In this document: piece after piece, positions 45,108-54,136 of the stretch | How positions within the stretch are numbered: position 1 is the first letter of the stretch | Layout: each line of letters opens with the position of its first letter | Assembly (NCBI RefSeq): GCF_030823375.1 | Contig: NZ_JAUSXB010000001.1 | Location: 4,278,001 to 4,342,000 of the forward strand | DNA from: Pseudarthrobacter siccitolerans | GTDB lineage: Bacteria > Actinomycetota > Actinomycetes > Actinomycetales > Micrococcaceae | Length of the DNA: 64,000 nucleotides | Direction of reading: 5' to 3' | Made by a program: the position numbers and the translations under genes | The notes under the pieces: model-generated | What the model was told of the DNA's origin: nothing | Seen by the model: the letters and a program-made list of their open reading frames with translations, nothing else | Databases searched by the model: none

Positions 45108-45800
45108 GTGAACACGCAAGACACCAGCCGCTGGACCCGGGCAGGATTCTGGATCAGGGCAGGATTGTGGGCACTGCCCGTCGCATGGCTCGTCACAGCA
45201 TGGGGCGGGCTCGAGCCACAGCCTGACCAGGAGGAGGACCCGGGGTCCTGGGCCCGTTTTGTCAGCTCCGATTCGTACCAGTTAGGCCACCTGCTCGGCG
45301 CTACCGCAGGCACCATCCTGGCCCTCTTCGGAGTCTTCGCCTTAGGCTGCTTCCTGGCCAACAGCCGGTCAGGGCGCCTTGCGTTGCCCGCGATGATGAC
45401 CGCTGCTGCCGGTACCACTTTGCTGCTGGTTCCGGCAGTCATCTCCACGTTTGCCACTCCGGCCATTGGAGCGGCCTACCTCAAAGGCAACGAGGACGTG
45501 ATGCAGTTGGAGTTTCCGGGGTCCATGACCGGAGCGTTCCTGCTCGGACTCCTGCTTGCCTTCGTGGGTTCAGTCCTCCTGGGCGTCGCGGTATGGCGTT
45601 CCGGGGTTCTGCCGCGCTGGGCAGGGGCACTTTGGGCAGCAGGCGCCGTCGTGTTTTACGTCCTGGGCGTTGTCCTGGGACTGGCTACGACAGGCAGCAG
45701 CCTGCCAACGCAATCCGCGGGCGCAGTGCTCCTGGCAGCGGCCGGGGGATGGATCGCTTGGAAAGGATCCCGGCAGGTTCCCTTACCCGCCAGAGGGTGA
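45108..45800 (+). CDS. uncharacterised membrane protein
   Basis: 230 residues with about six hydrophobic segments, starting IRAGLWALPVAWLVTAWGGL and followed by an acidic loop (EPQPDQEEDPGSW). It includes YQLGHLLGATAGTILALFGV, LALPAMMTAAAGTTLLLVPA and GAFLLGLLLAFVGSVLLGVA. GTG 45108 is chosen because GGAGAGAGG lies 8 bases before it; GTG 45099 is too close to that site. It resembles DUF4386-like or general membrane proteins of actinobacteria but is not assigned. It lies 59 bases after rseP. Confidence 0.7.
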   Translation: MNTQDTSRWTRAGFWIRAGLWALPVAWLVTAWGGLEPQPDQEEDPGSWARFVSSDSYQLGHLLGATAGTILALFGVFALGCFLANSRSGRLALPAMMTAAAGTTLLLVPAVISTFATPAIGAAYLKGNEDVMQLEFPGSMTGAFLLGLLLAFVGSVLLGVAVWRSGVLPRWAGALWAAGAVVFYVLGVVLGLATTGSSLPTQSAGAVLLAAAGGWIAWKGSRQVPLPARG

Positions 45801-45809
45801 GTCTCAGAC

Positions 45810-45872
45810 ATCAGCCATTTTCGGCTGATAGACAATAATCAGCTATTTATGATTGATTATTACCAATCAGCT
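45810..45872. promoter_or_regulatory. AT-rich palindrome cluster before SatD-like gene
   Basis: ATCAGCC-ATTTTC-GGCTGAT (45810-45829) is a perfect 7-bp inverted repeat. AATAATCA (45834-45841) and TGATTATT (45854-45861) form a perfect 8-bp inverted repeat with a 12-base spacer. A further AATCAGCT lies at 45865-45872. This is the most AT-rich stretch of the window and ends 15 bases before the ATG at 45888. The first stem could also end transcription from the membrane-protein gene. Confidence 0.5.
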
Positions 45873-45887
45873 GCGTACGGTTAGGAC

Positions 45888-46643
45888 ATGTACGTTCTGA
45901 CCGTTGACCAGCGGGGCAGCACCTCCGACGTCGATCGCGTGCCGGAGCTGATTTCCGCACTGCAAAGCCTCACGCCCGCGCGCTTTGAACGTTCGGTAGG
46001 TGACGAGCTCCAGGGCGTCGTGGAGCAACCCGACGAAGTGGTGGATATCGCCCTGCATGCCCTCCGCAGCGGGTACTGGTACGTCGGAATCGGTATCGGT
46101 GTGGTGCAGCTGGTTCCGGGAGGCAGCCCCCGCGAAGGTTCCGGAAGCGGATTCGTCGCCGCGCGCAAAGCCGTGGAGCTCGCGAAGAGCGCCGCGGGAC
46201 AGGTGCCGTTGTCAGTGGTGGCGGGAACTATTGGCCGTGGCAAGGAAATCCCGCCCCAAGCCAAGGAAGGTGCCATGGCCGGTGCAAACGCCCAGGCTGT
46301 GCTGCGGTTGATTGGACGTCTTGTCCAGCATCGGACGCAGGCCCAGTGGCGGGTAGTGGACAGCCTTCGCGCCCTGCAGGCGGGCGACGGCAAACACGGC
46401 AGCCAGAAGCATGTAGCCCAACAGCTGGGAATAACGGAGCAATCGGTGAGCCGTGCCGTCCTTCGCTCGGGCTGGCAGGAAGAATGGGCAGCCAGGCCGG
46501 CGGCAGCAATGCTCCTCGACTACGCCCAAAGCCGGATCGTAGCTACCCAAACTGCCCCGACCCAGACTGCCGCGACCCAAACAGCCCAGCCTCAAAGCGA
46601 CCCGCCCCAAACTGTCCGGCCCCGGAATGAAGGAGACACGTGA
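45888..46643 (+). CDS. SatD-like protein with C-terminal HTH
   Basis: 251 residues. The N-terminal 140 residues (MYVLTVDQRGSTSDVDRVPE, RFERSVGDELQGVVEQPDEV, WYVGIGIGVVQLVPGGSPRE) resemble SatD proteins, whose D-x-G-S and GDE-x-QG motifs recall a nucleotide-cyclase-like fold; this is a weak-similarity judgement. Residues about 165-200 form a helix-turn-helix (QKHVAQQLGITEQSVSRAVL). The last 45 residues are a disordered Thr/Gln/Pro tail made of TQTA repeats. It overlaps the next gene by 4 bases. It may bind the palindromes just upstream. The function is unknown. Confidence 0.6.
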   Translation: MYVLTVDQRGSTSDVDRVPELISALQSLTPARFERSVGDELQGVVEQPDEVVDIALHALRSGYWYVGIGIGVVQLVPGGSPREGSGSGFVAARKAVELAKSAAGQVPLSVVAGTIGRGKEIPPQAKEGAMAGANAQAVLRLIGRLVQHRTQAQWRVVDSLRALQAGDGKHGSQKHVAQQLGITEQSVSRAVLRSGWQEEWAARPAAAMLLDYAQSRIVATQTAPTQTAATQTAQPQSDPPQTVRPRNEGDT

Positions 46644-47152
46644 CCGCACTCTGGATCACCGTCGCACTGCTCGTGGCCGGCTTCGCCGGCTGGCCGGTGA
46701 CGTCCTTGGTGTTCCGGCTCGCCCGGACCATCGACGACAGGGCGGATGCCGCCAAAGCCGCAGAAGAGGCCGGGAGGGCAGCGGAGGACCCCTCGGCAGA
46801 CGTCACTGTTGATTCCCCACACATCGAAACCCAAAGCGTGGACGGTGAGCTGACAGCGGCCACTGACGCGCCGCCGTCGTCCGGATCTGCTGCGGAACCG
46901 CCGGCGCCAACCCAGCGCATCCTGCGCGGCGGGGCGATCATCGGAATCCTCGAAAGGCTCGGGGTTTGCCTGGCCATCCTGACCGCGCAGCCGGTGGCCA
47001 TCGCCTACATTGTGGCCATCAAGGGCCTGGGCAGGTTTGCGGAGTTGAAGGAAACACCCGTGGCGGCCGAACGCTTTATCATCGGGACACTGGCCTCCAT
47101 GCTCTGGGCGGCCGGAACGGCAGCGGCCGTCAAAGTTTTGTTCCTGTCCTAG
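46640..47152 (+). CDS. membrane protein coupled to SatD-like gene
   Basis: 170 residues. Helix 1 is at the very N-terminus (LWITVALLVAGFAGWPVTSL), followed by a charged Ala/Glu/Asp region (about residues 28-90), then GGAIIGILERLGVCLAILTA, QPVAIAYIVAIKGLGRFAEL and a last helix, FIIGTLASMLWAAGTAAAVK. The conserved-looking RLGVCLAI...IKGLGRFAELK segment is the sort seen in DUF3307-like partners of SatD. The GTG start overlaps the upstream stop, so the two products are probably made together. A membrane-sensor/DNA-binding pair is a guess. Confidence 0.68.
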   Translation: MTALWITVALLVAGFAGWPVTSLVFRLARTIDDRADAAKAAEEAGRAAEDPSADVTVDSPHIETQSVDGELTAATDAPPSSGSAAEPPAPTQRILRGGAIIGILERLGVCLAILTAQPVAIAYIVAIKGLGRFAELKETPVAAERFIIGTLASMLWAAGTAAAVKVLFLS

Positions 47153-47259
47153 GAACAAATTGCCGATGTCCTGGGAACAAATGCCGATGCGGGTGTGGGA
47201 AGAATCCCGTTCGGGCCTCCGGATGCGTGCAACGGCAGGCAGGGCGATAGGGTAGCCGT

Positions 47260-47553
47260 ATGACAGTTTTTGCCGTTGAGTACGTTTACGCCGCCGATTC
47301 CACCGAAGCCCGCAACGAGGCCAGGCCAGCACACCGCGAATGGCTCGCGGGCCTGGCGCAGGACGGCGCCCTCCTGGCCAGCGGTCCGTACGGCGACGGC
47401 GCCGGGGCGCTCCTGATCTTCAAGACAGCAGACGAGGCCGCCCTCAACTCGATTCTCAAGCAGGACCCCTTCGCCGCCGCCGGAGTCATCGCCGGGACCC
47501 GCATCACGGAGTGGTCACCCATCATCGGCGTGCTCGCCGGACTCGTCGCGTAG
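47260..47553 (+). CDS. YciI-family protein
   Basis: 97 residues of the dimeric alpha-beta barrel YciI fold. It begins TVFAVEYVYAADSTEARNEA, carries the conserved RPAHREWLAGLAQDGALLAS with the His/Asp pair typical of the family, and ends KQDPFAAAGVIAGTRITEW. The members' biochemical role is mostly unknown. It sits alone between the SatD-like pair and ispG, 34 bases before the latter. Confidence 0.88.
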   Translation: MTVFAVEYVYAADSTEARNEARPAHREWLAGLAQDGALLASGPYGDGAGALLIFKTADEAALNSILKQDPFAAAGVIAGTRITEWSPIIGVLAGLVA

Positions 47554-47586
47554 CCGCCTCAACACCTTCAAATTCTAGGAGTCCAC

Positions 47587-48753
47587 GTGACCTCGGTCAG
47601 CTTGGGAATGCCTGCAGCACCGCCGCCCGTCCTTGCCCCCCGGCGCAAGACCCGCCAGATCAAAGTCGGTTCAGTGGGGGTCGGTTCTGATTCCCCCATC
47701 AGCGTGCAGTCCATGACCACCACGCCCACCACCGACATCAACGCCACCCTGCAGCAGATCGCGGAGCTCACGGCGTCCGGCTGTGACATCGTGCGCGTCG
47801 CCTGCCCTTCGGCAGACGACGCCGAAGCGCTGCCCATCATCGCCAGGAAGTCCCAGATCCCGGTCATCGCGGACATCCACTTCCAGCCAAAGTACGTCTT
47901 CGCCGCCATCGAAGCCGGCTGCGCCGCCGTGCGCGTGAACCCCGGAAACATCCGTAAGTTCGATGACCAGGTCAAGGAAATCGCAGCAGCAGCACGCGAT
48001 CATGGGACGTCCATCCGCATCGGTGTGAACGCCGGCTCACTGGAGCCGGGCATCCTCAAGAAATACGGCAAGGCCACCCCTGAGGCGCTGGTGGAGTCTG
48101 CCGTCTGGGAAGCGTCCCTGTTTGAAGAGCACGGCTTCCACGACTTCAAAATCTCTGTGAAGCACAACGATCCCGTGATCATGGTGGCGGCTTACGAGAT
48201 GCTGGCGGAGAAGGGCGACTGGCCGTTGCACCTCGGGGTGACCGAGGCCGGGCCGGCCTTCCAGGGAACCATCAAGTCCGCCACGGCCTTCGGTGCGCTC
48301 CTGTCCCGGGGCATCGGCGACACCATCCGGGTTTCCCTCTCTGCTCCGCCGGTGGAGGAAATCAAGGTGGGTAACCAGATTCTCCAGTCCCTGAACCTCC
48401 GCCCCCGGAAGCTGGAGATTGTCTCCTGCCCATCCTGCGGCCGCGCCCAGGTGGACGTGTACACGCTCGCCGAGCAGGTGACTGCCGGCCTGGAAGGCAT
48501 GGAGATCCCGCTGCGCGTGGCCGTGATGGGCTGCGTGGTGAACGGTCCGGGCGAGGCCCGCGAGGCAGATCTTGGCGTTGCTTCCGGCAACGGCAAGGGC
48601 CAGATCTTTGTGAAGGGTGAAGTCATCAAGACTGTGCCCGAGAGCCAGATTGTTGAGACACTGATCGAAGAGGCCATGCGTATCGCGGAAGAGATGGGGG
48701 AGGCCGATGGCGAAGATGCTGTCAAGGGTAGCCCCGTGGTTAGCGTCTCGTAA
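47587..48753 (+). CDS. ispG: 4-hydroxy-3-methylbut-2-en-1-yl diphosphate synthase
   Basis: The [4Fe-4S] enzyme of the MEP pathway. 388 residues: [60 protein letters not shown] and [20 protein letters not shown] form the TIM barrel. The iron-sulfur cysteines are in [16 protein letters not shown] and [20 protein letters not shown]. The GTG start follows TAGGAG. Its last 47 bases overlap the N-terminus of the GNAT gene. With dxr it places two MEP steps within 6 kb. Confidence 0.97.
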   Translation: MTSVSLGMPAAPPPVLAPRRKTRQIKVGSVGVGSDSPISVQSMTTTPTTDINATLQQIAELTASGCDIVRVACPSADDAEALPIIARKSQIPVIADIHFQPKYVFAAIEAGCAAVRVNPGNIRKFDDQVKEIAAAARDHGTSIRIGVNAGSLEPGILKKYGKATPEALVESAVWEASLFEEHGFHDFKISVKHNDPVIMVAAYEMLAEKGDWPLHLGVTEAGPAFQGTIKSATAFGALLSRGIGDTIRVSLSAPPVEEIKVGNQILQSLNLRPRKLEIVSCPSCGRAQVDVYTLAEQVTAGLEGMEIPLRVAVMGCVVNGPGEAREADLGVASGNGKGQIFVKGEVIKTVPESQIVETLIEEAMRIAEEMGEADGEDAVKGSPVVSVS

Positions 48754-49606
48754 GGACGTCCCGGACCCGCCGGGACTTTCCGTCCGCACCCTGGACGGCA
48801 CGGATACTGCCGCGCTCAGGCTGCTGGCACAGCAGGATCCGGTCGCCAATGTCTTTATCCTTGCCCACCTGCTTGCCGCCGGCACTGCCGCACCCACCAG
48901 CGGCGGCGCCGGCGTCATTGGTGTTTTTGACGACGGCATCCTGGTGGGGGCGTGCTGGGCAGGGGCCAACCTGGTTCCGGTCCAGCTGGACCCCGAGCTG
49001 GCAGGTGTGGTCGCGGAAGTAGCCAACACCTCCGGCCGCCGGTACGCCTCAGCTTTTGGCCCGGCCGAGTCGGTCCTGGCCCTGCACGCCGAACTCGTGG
49101 AACTGGGCCACCGGGCCCACGAAGTCCGCGCCGAACAGCCCCTCATGACCATCACGGGCCCGCCGTCGATCGCACCGGACCCCGGCCTGGCCCTGGGAAA
49201 CCTTGCAGACTTCGACCGCATTCTTCCCGCCTGCGCCGCCATGTTCGAGGAGGAAGTGGGGTATTCCCCGTTCCTCGGCGGCAGGGAGTTCTACAGCCGG
49301 CGCGTGGAAGGGCTGATCCGCCAGGGCCATTCCCTGGTCCACTTGAATAACGCCCGCGAGGTGGTTTTCAAAGCCGAACTGGGCGCCGTTACCTCCGAGG
49401 TCACCCAGATCCAGGGCGTCTGGATGAACCCGCTCTACCGGGGCCAGGGCTTGAGCGCCGGGTACATGGCCGCCGTGGTGGAGCAGGCGCGGAAAGTTGC
49501 GCCCATCACCAGCCTGTACGTCAATGGCTTCAATCTGCGCGCCCGCGCCACCTACGAGCGGGTCGGCTTCCAGCAGGTGGGAACGTTCGCTACTGTTCTT
49601 TTCTAG
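48707..49606 (+). CDS. GNAT-family acetyltransferase with N-terminal DUF4081-like domain
   Basis: 299 residues. The N-terminal half ([40 protein letters not shown]) is the DUF4081-type domain common before actinobacterial GNATs next to ispG. The C-terminal GNAT domain shows [40 protein letters not shown] (acetyl-CoA loop) and [20 protein letters not shown]. The start at 48707 lies in the 3' end of ispG; ATG 48716 is close by. The natural substrate is unknown. Its stop overlaps that of the convergent TetR gene by 4 bases. Confidence 0.88.
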   Translation: MAKMLSRVAPWLASRKDVPDPPGLSVRTLDGTDTAALRLLAQQDPVANVFILAHLLAAGTAAPTSGGAGVIGVFDDGILVGACWAGANLVPVQLDPELAGVVAEVANTSGRRYASAFGPAESVLALHAELVELGHRAHEVRAEQPLMTITGPPSIAPDPGLALGNLADFDRILPACAAMFEEEVGYSPFLGGREFYSRRVEGLIRQGHSLVHLNNAREVVFKAELGAVTSEVTQIQGVWMNPLYRGQGLSAGYMAAVVEQARKVAPITSLYVNGFNLRARATYERVGFQQVGTFATVLF

Positions 49607-50253
49607 CCGCCTGTTCCAGCCGCAGCGGTGCCGTTAGCTGCCAGGTCTCCGGTCAGGTAGCGCTGTACATTCGGTGCCACGAGCCTGACGACCTCCTCCC
49701 GTGCAGCCGACGCCAGGGGTTCCAGGCGGACCACGTAGCGGACCATCATGAGTCCCACCATCTGCGTCGCCACCAGGTCTCCGCGCAAGGCAACTTCCTG
49801 AGGCGGCCCAGGCACTCCTGCCATGATCCGGCGGACGACAGTCCGGGTCACCAATTCGCGGAGGAGTGCCGTCCGGGCCTTTGAGCTGAGGGTGCCGCGC
49901 AGGAAGGCCAGCAGGCTTGGCTGGGCGGGACTTTCCCAGAGGCGCAGGACGGCGCGGACGATCACCTCGGCCCGCTGTTCCGGGCGGGCGGCCGAAACAT
50001 CCGCCAGCACGTCCTCCGGGTCGGCTGGGAGTTCCACACTCTGGGCGAAGAGCTCATCCTTGCCGTTGAAGAAATGGTGGACCATGGCAGGATCCACCCC
50101 CGCCGCGCGGGCCACCTGCCGCAGGCTGGTGCCCTCGAAACCGTGTTCGGCGAACAGCCTCCGGGCGGCATCCAGGATCCGGTCCCTGGACTCTGTTGTT
50201 CCGCCACGCCGACCCCGCCGTGCCGGCAGGGAATCACCTTCCTGCGCGCTCAC
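49603..50253 (-). CDS. TetR-family regulator of ABC exporter
   Basis: 216 residues from GTG 50253, which overlaps the stop of the ABC permease gene. HTH region: DRILDAARRLFAEHGFEGTS and LRQVARAAGVDPAMVHHFFN, followed by GKDELFAQSVELPADPEDVL; the C-terminal domain resembles TetR_C_17-type regulators (LLRELVTRTVVRRIMAGVPG). The longer frame to 50334 lies within the permease gene. It is the last gene of the ATPase-permease-regulator operon, so it probably represses itself and the exporter through the palindrome at 51943. Confidence 0.88.
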   Translation of the reverse strand: MSAQEGDSLPARRGRRGGTTESRDRILDAARRLFAEHGFEGTSLRQVARAAGVDPAMVHHFFNGKDELFAQSVELPADPEDVLADVSAARPEQRAEVIVRAVLRLWESPAQPSLLAFLRGTLSSKARTALLRELVTRTVVRRIMAGVPGPPQEVALRGDLVATQMVGLMMVRYVVRLEPLASAAREEVVRLVAPNVQRYLTGDLAANGTAAAGTGG

Positions 50254-51005
50254 GCAGTCCGCCTGCGCAGCGTCAGCGACGCAAGCACCAGGACGCCCAG
50301 CACGATGGCACCCATGATGGCTGCGTCCTGCCACATCTGTTCCGTCGCCTCCGGGTTGGCGGCAATCTCCTGCAGGGCGTCCACGGAAAACGTCAACGGA
50401 AGAATATTCGAGATGGCCTCGAGGACATCATTCATGCGGTCCCGCGCCACGAACAGTCCGCATAGGAGGATTTGCGGCACCACCACTACCGGCATGAACT
50501 GGACCGCCTGGAATTCGGTGCGGGCAAACGCTGAGCAGAGCAGGCCCAGGGCCACGCCCAGGACTGCGTTGATGACGGCGATCAGGACCACGAAGCCAGG
50601 CGGGCCTTCAATATCAAGATCGAAGATCCAGTACGCCACGGCAGTCGCCACCAAGGACTGCAGGGCGGCCATGATGGAAAACGCGAGGCCATAGCCAAAG
50701 AGCAGATCGGATTTATGGACGGGTGTGGTGAGCAGCCGCTCCAGAGTCCCCGAGGTCCGCTCACGCAGCATAGTGATGGAGGTGACCAGGAACATCACCA
50801 CAAACGGGAAGATGGCCAGCATCATCAGCCCTACGCGGTCGAACGTGCGCGGCGCCCCTGCCGGCAGGGTCTCATTCTCGAAGAGGAAATACACGGCCGT
50901 CAGCAGCAGTGCCGGGACCACCAGGATCATGGCGATGCTGCGGTGGTCGTGCCGGAGCTGCTCCAGCACCCGACGGGTGGTTGCGAGCATCATCAGGACA
51001 TCCAT
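50250..51005 (-). CDS. ABC-2 type transporter permease
   Basis: 251 residues with six membrane helices. MILVVPALLLTAVYFLFENE is TM1; FPFVVMFLVTSITMLRERTS, GTLERLLTTPVHKSDLLFGY and FQAVQFMPVVVVPQILLCGL are the conserved ABC-2 exporter segments. ATG 51005 overlaps the ATPase stop by one base (TGATG); GTG 51008 is an alternative. The longer open frame to 51278 is the ATPase tail read in another frame. Probably exports a drug or lipid-like molecule. Confidence 0.9.
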   Translation of the reverse strand: MDVLMMLATTRRVLEQLRHDHRSIAMILVVPALLLTAVYFLFENETLPAGAPRTFDRVGLMMLAIFPFVVMFLVTSITMLRERTSGTLERLLTTPVHKSDLLFGYGLAFSIMAALQSLVATAVAYWIFDLDIEGPPGFVVLIAVINAVLGVALGLLCSAFARTEFQAVQFMPVVVVPQILLCGLFVARDRMNDVLEAISNILPLTFSVDALQEIAANPEATEQMWQDAAIMGAIVLGVLVLASLTLRRRTA

Positions 51006-51898
51006 CACCGCATGCTCCTGTCCTGAGTTGCCTTGTCCTGAGCTGCCTTGTCCTGAGTTGTACCGCCCTGCGCGGCCCCGTCCTGGGCAAGATCGTCCTG
51101 GTCCGGATCGTCCTGGTCCGGATCGTCCCGGGCAAGGGGAGCCCGTTCTCCTCCCGCCTCCTGGATGATGTGCAGGAAGGCTTTCTCCAGGTCGGCGCTG
51201 TGCCCGCGCCGGCTCAGCTCCGCCGGCGTCAGCTGGGCCAGCAGCCGGCCTTCCCGCAGGAGAAGGAGCGTCTCGCAATGGCTTGCCTCCTCCATGACGT
51301 GGCTTGATACGAGCAGCGTGGTCCCTTGCCCGGCCATGGTGCGGAAACGGCCCCAGAGGTCCGCCCGCAGCACAGGGTCCAGCCCTACCGTCGGTTCATC
51401 CAGCACCAGCAGGCGCGGGCGGGCCACCAGCGCGCAGGCGAGGGATACGCGGCTGAGCTCGCCCCCGGACAGATCCGAGGTCTTCTGCCGCGCCAGCGGT
51501 TCCAGTCCGACGGCGGCAATCGCCTCCGCTGCGTCGGCCGCCCCTTTGCGGTGCATGGCCCCGAAGTAGCGCACGTTGCCTTCCACGGTGAGATCAGGGT
51601 AGACGCTGGGCGACTGCGTCACATACCCCACCTGGTGCCGCAGCGGGCTGCTGCCCGCACGCTGCCCCAGGACACGCACAGAGCCTGAGGTGATGCGCTG
51701 CACCCCGACGATGGCCCGCATCAGCGTGGTTTTCCCGCTTCCGGAGGGACCCAGGAGTCCGGTAATTTGTCCGGCAGGAATAGCAAAGTCAAGGTCCCGA
51801 AGGACATGAGTCCTGCCCCGCACAACCGTCACGGCGCTGGCTGCCACCGCAGCGGTGTTGCCCTCAGTGAATGCGCTTTCGGGTGCCGAACGTGACAT
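51005..51898 (-). CDS. ABC transporter ATP-binding protein
   Basis: 297 residues. Walker A GLLGPSGSGKTTLMRAIVGV (about residue 50), Q-loop VGYVTQSPSVYPDL, signature TSDLSGGELSRVSLACALVA, Walker B LLVLDEPTVGLDPVLR and the H-loop LLVSSHVMEEASHCETLLLL. These match the drug-exporter (DrrA/CcmA-like) type. The last 45 residues are odd: a low-complexity tail of DDPDQDD and TQDKAAQDK units made from short DNA repeats. It is the first gene of the operon; start ATG 51898 lies 45 bases downstream of the operator palindrome (on the minus strand). Confidence 0.93.
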   Translation of the reverse strand: MSRSAPESAFTEGNTAAVAASAVTVVRGRTHVLRDLDFAIPAGQITGLLGPSGSGKTTLMRAIVGVQRITSGSVRVLGQRAGSSPLRHQVGYVTQSPSVYPDLTVEGNVRYFGAMHRKGAADAAEAIAAVGLEPLARQKTSDLSGGELSRVSLACALVARPRLLVLDEPTVGLDPVLRADLWGRFRTMAGQGTTLLVSSHVMEEASHCETLLLLREGRLLAQLTPAELSRRGHSADLEKAFLHIIQEAGGERAPLARDDPDQDDPDQDDLAQDGAAQGGTTQDKAAQDKATQDRSMR

Positions 51899-51942
51899 GG
51901 CCGCCTCCGTTGAACTGCAGGTGGTCCGGGGCCGGCAAGCCC

Positions 51943-51968
51943 GTTAATTCATCACCTGATGAATTAAC
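51943..51968. promoter_or_regulatory. strong palindromic operator of TetR-ABC operon
   Basis: GTTAATTCATCA (51943-51954), CC, TGATGAATTAAC (51957-51968): perfect 12-bp arms. It is AT-rich in a GC-rich setting and lies 45 bases upstream of the ABC ATPase ATG on the minus strand, where a promoter would be. It is the expected target of the TetR protein encoded at the end of the operon. Confidence 0.75.
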
Positions 51969-52316
51969 GCTAAGCCTGCAGGTGCCCGTAATCAACCGCA
52001 TTGAATGGAAAAGTACTTGATAAATGTGGGCGCTATCACTTAGGTTCGATCTAGCTGCGCTGGAGTGGCGTGGGCGGTCTCACCAGTCCTCACCAGTACT
52101 TAGGCGATAACGGCGTTGAGCCACGCCCGGATGCGATGACCAGCCTCGAGGGGGGCCAGGGGCTTTGTATTCCCGGGCGTGGCTCTACTGTGTCCGGAGG
52201 AGCCGGGGGCCTACCCGGGGAGTGGGGGCCAGGTGTCCAGTGCCGGTAGATTAGTACCCAGACGAATTTGTCCGGCCCTGCTGATCCAGCACCTCCCCAG
52301 AAACGGATATCCTCCC
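51969..52316. other. non-coding region before proS with a long inverted repeat
   Basis: About 350 bases without a supported gene. GAGCCACGCCCGG (52118-52130) and CCGGGCGTGGCTC (52173-52185) are perfect 13-bp inverted repeats with 42 bases between. On the minus strand the part at 52110-52155 can be read as a fragment ([16 protein letters not shown] then stop), perhaps a gene remnant. No T-box motif was found. A TAGATT box at 52248-52253 is a weak promoter candidate for proS. Confidence 0.45.
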
Positions 52317-54128
52317 GTGGTTACAAGACTGTCCCAGCTTTTCCTGCGCACGCTGCGTGAAGATCCCGTCGACGCCGAGGTGGCAAGCCACCGGCTCCTG
52401 GTCCGTGCGGGCTACATCCGCCGTGCTGCCCCCGGAATCTACACCTGGCTTCCGCTGGGCCTCAGCGTCCTCCGCAAGGTCGAGGCCATCATCCGCGAGG
52501 AAATGGCGAATATCGGCGCTCAGGAAGTCCACTTCCCGGCCCTCCTGCCGCGTGAACCCTATGAGGCCACCAACCGCTGGACCGAGTATGGCGAAGGCTT
52601 GTTCCGCCTCCAGGACCGCAAGGGCGCGGACTACCTGCTGGCCCCCACGCACGAGGAAATGTTCACGCTGCTGGTCAAGGACCTTTACTCCTCCTACAAA
52701 GACCTCCCGCTCAGCCTGTATCAGATTCAGAACAAGTACCGCGATGAGGCCCGCCCCCGGGCCGGCCTGCTGCGCGGACGCGAGTTCATCATGAAGGACT
52801 CGTACTCTTTCGACGTTGACGACGCCGGCCTGGATGCCAGCTACACTGCCCACCGTGGTGCCTACCTGCGCATCTTCGAGCGCCTCGGCCTGGAAGTCAT
52901 CCCGGTCACCGCAACGGCGGGGGCCATGGGCGGATCCAAGAGCGAGGAATTCCTGCACCCCACCGATGTTGGCGAGGACACCTTCGTCCGCTCCGCCGGC
53001 GGCTATGCAGCCAACGTTGAGGCGGTCACCACGGTGGTTCCTGCCGACATCGACTACAGTGACGCCCCGGCGGCTGAAGTCCTTGACACCCCGGATACCC
53101 CCACCATCGACACGCTGGTGGCTGCAGCCAACGAGCTGGCTCCCCGCAGCGAGGCCGACGGCGGCGCCTGGACCGGGGCGGACACGCTCAAGAACGTGGT
53201 GCTCGCCGTTACCCTGCCCACCGGGGAACGCCAGCTTGTGGTCATCGGACTGCCGGGCGACCGTGGCGTTGACCTGAAACGCGTCGAAGCCAACATCGGC
53301 TCCTTCCTGCCCATCGCCGGCGAGATCGGCCTGGAGGCAGCCAACGACGACGACCTCAAAAAGCAGCCCCTCATCGTCAAGGGCTACCTCGGCCCCGGCC
53401 TCACGCTGGACGAACCCCTGCTTGGCAGCGAAAGCGCCACTAAGCTCCTGTACCTCGTGGACCCCCGCGTTGTCAGCGGCACTACCTGGATCACCGGTGC
53501 CAACGAAGCCGGCAAGCATGTGTTCGGCCTCGTGGCCGGCCGCGACTTCACCTGGGACGGCGTCATCGAATGCACCGACGTCCACGAAGGCGATCCGGCC
53601 CCGGACGGCTCCGGTCCTTTGGAAATCGCCCGCGGCATCGAGATGGGCCACATTTTCCAGCTGGGCCGCAAGTATGCCGCGGCCCTGGACCTGAAGGTCC
53701 TGGACCAGAACGGCAAGCAGGTGGTGGTCACCATGGGTTCCTACGGTGTGGGCGTGACCCGCGCCGTGGCAGCACTGGCCGAATCCAACCATGACGGCAA
53801 GGGCCTGGTGTGGCCCCGCGCGGTGGCACCCGCAGACGTCCATGTGGTGGCTGTGGGCAAGGGTGAGGACATCTTCGCCACCGCCGAGCAGCTGGCAGCG
53901 GAACTTGAAGCCGCAGGCCTTGACGTCCTTCTGGACGACCGGCCCAAGGTCTCGCCGGGCGTGAAGTTCGGGGACGCCGAACTCGTGGGCGTCCCCACCA
54001 TCCTCGCCGTGGGCCGCGGCCTGGTGGACGGTGTTGTCGAGATCAAGGACCGCCGCAGCGGCGAAGCCGAGAACGTTGCCGTGGACAAGGCGGTTGACTA
54101 CGTGGTCAACGCTGTCCGCGCCTCCTGA
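52317..54128 (+). CDS. proS: prolyl-tRNA synthetase, bacterial type
   Basis: Charges tRNA-Pro. 603 residues: [20 protein letters not shown] start; motif 1-2 region [40 protein letters not shown] and [37 protein letters not shown]; an editing (INS) domain at about residues 225-400; motif 3 [20 protein letters not shown]; and the C-terminal anticodon domain. Length and the INS domain mark the bacterial (ProS type 1) form. The GTG at 52317 starts at the conserved N-terminus; the frame upstream to 52179 is not conserved-looking. Confidence 0.96.
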   Translation: MVTRLSQLFLRTLREDPVDAEVASHRLLVRAGYIRRAAPGIYTWLPLGLSVLRKVEAIIREEMANIGAQEVHFPALLPREPYEATNRWTEYGEGLFRLQDRKGADYLLAPTHEEMFTLLVKDLYSSYKDLPLSLYQIQNKYRDEARPRAGLLRGREFIMKDSYSFDVDDAGLDASYTAHRGAYLRIFERLGLEVIPVTATAGAMGGSKSEEFLHPTDVGEDTFVRSAGGYAANVEAVTTVVPADIDYSDAPAAEVLDTPDTPTIDTLVAAANELAPRSEADGGAWTGADTLKNVVLAVTLPTGERQLVVIGLPGDRGVDLKRVEANIGSFLPIAGEIGLEAANDDDLKKQPLIVKGYLGPGLTLDEPLLGSESATKLLYLVDPRVVSGTTWITGANEAGKHVFGLVAGRDFTWDGVIECTDVHEGDPAPDGSGPLEIARGIEMGHIFQLGRKYAAALDLKVLDQNGKQVVVTMGSYGVGVTRAVAALAESNHDGKGLVWPRAVAPADVHVVAVGKGEDIFATAEQLAAELEAAGLDVLLDDRPKVSPGVKFGDAELVGVPTILAVGRGLVDGVVEIKDRRSGEAENVAVDKAVDYVVNAVRAS

Positions 54129-54136
54129 CCCCGGAA

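Noticed and set aside
52100..52316. T-box riboswitch before proS
   Set aside because: No T-box sequence (TGGNACCGCG type) or specifier stem could be recognised; only a simple 13-bp inverted repeat is present.
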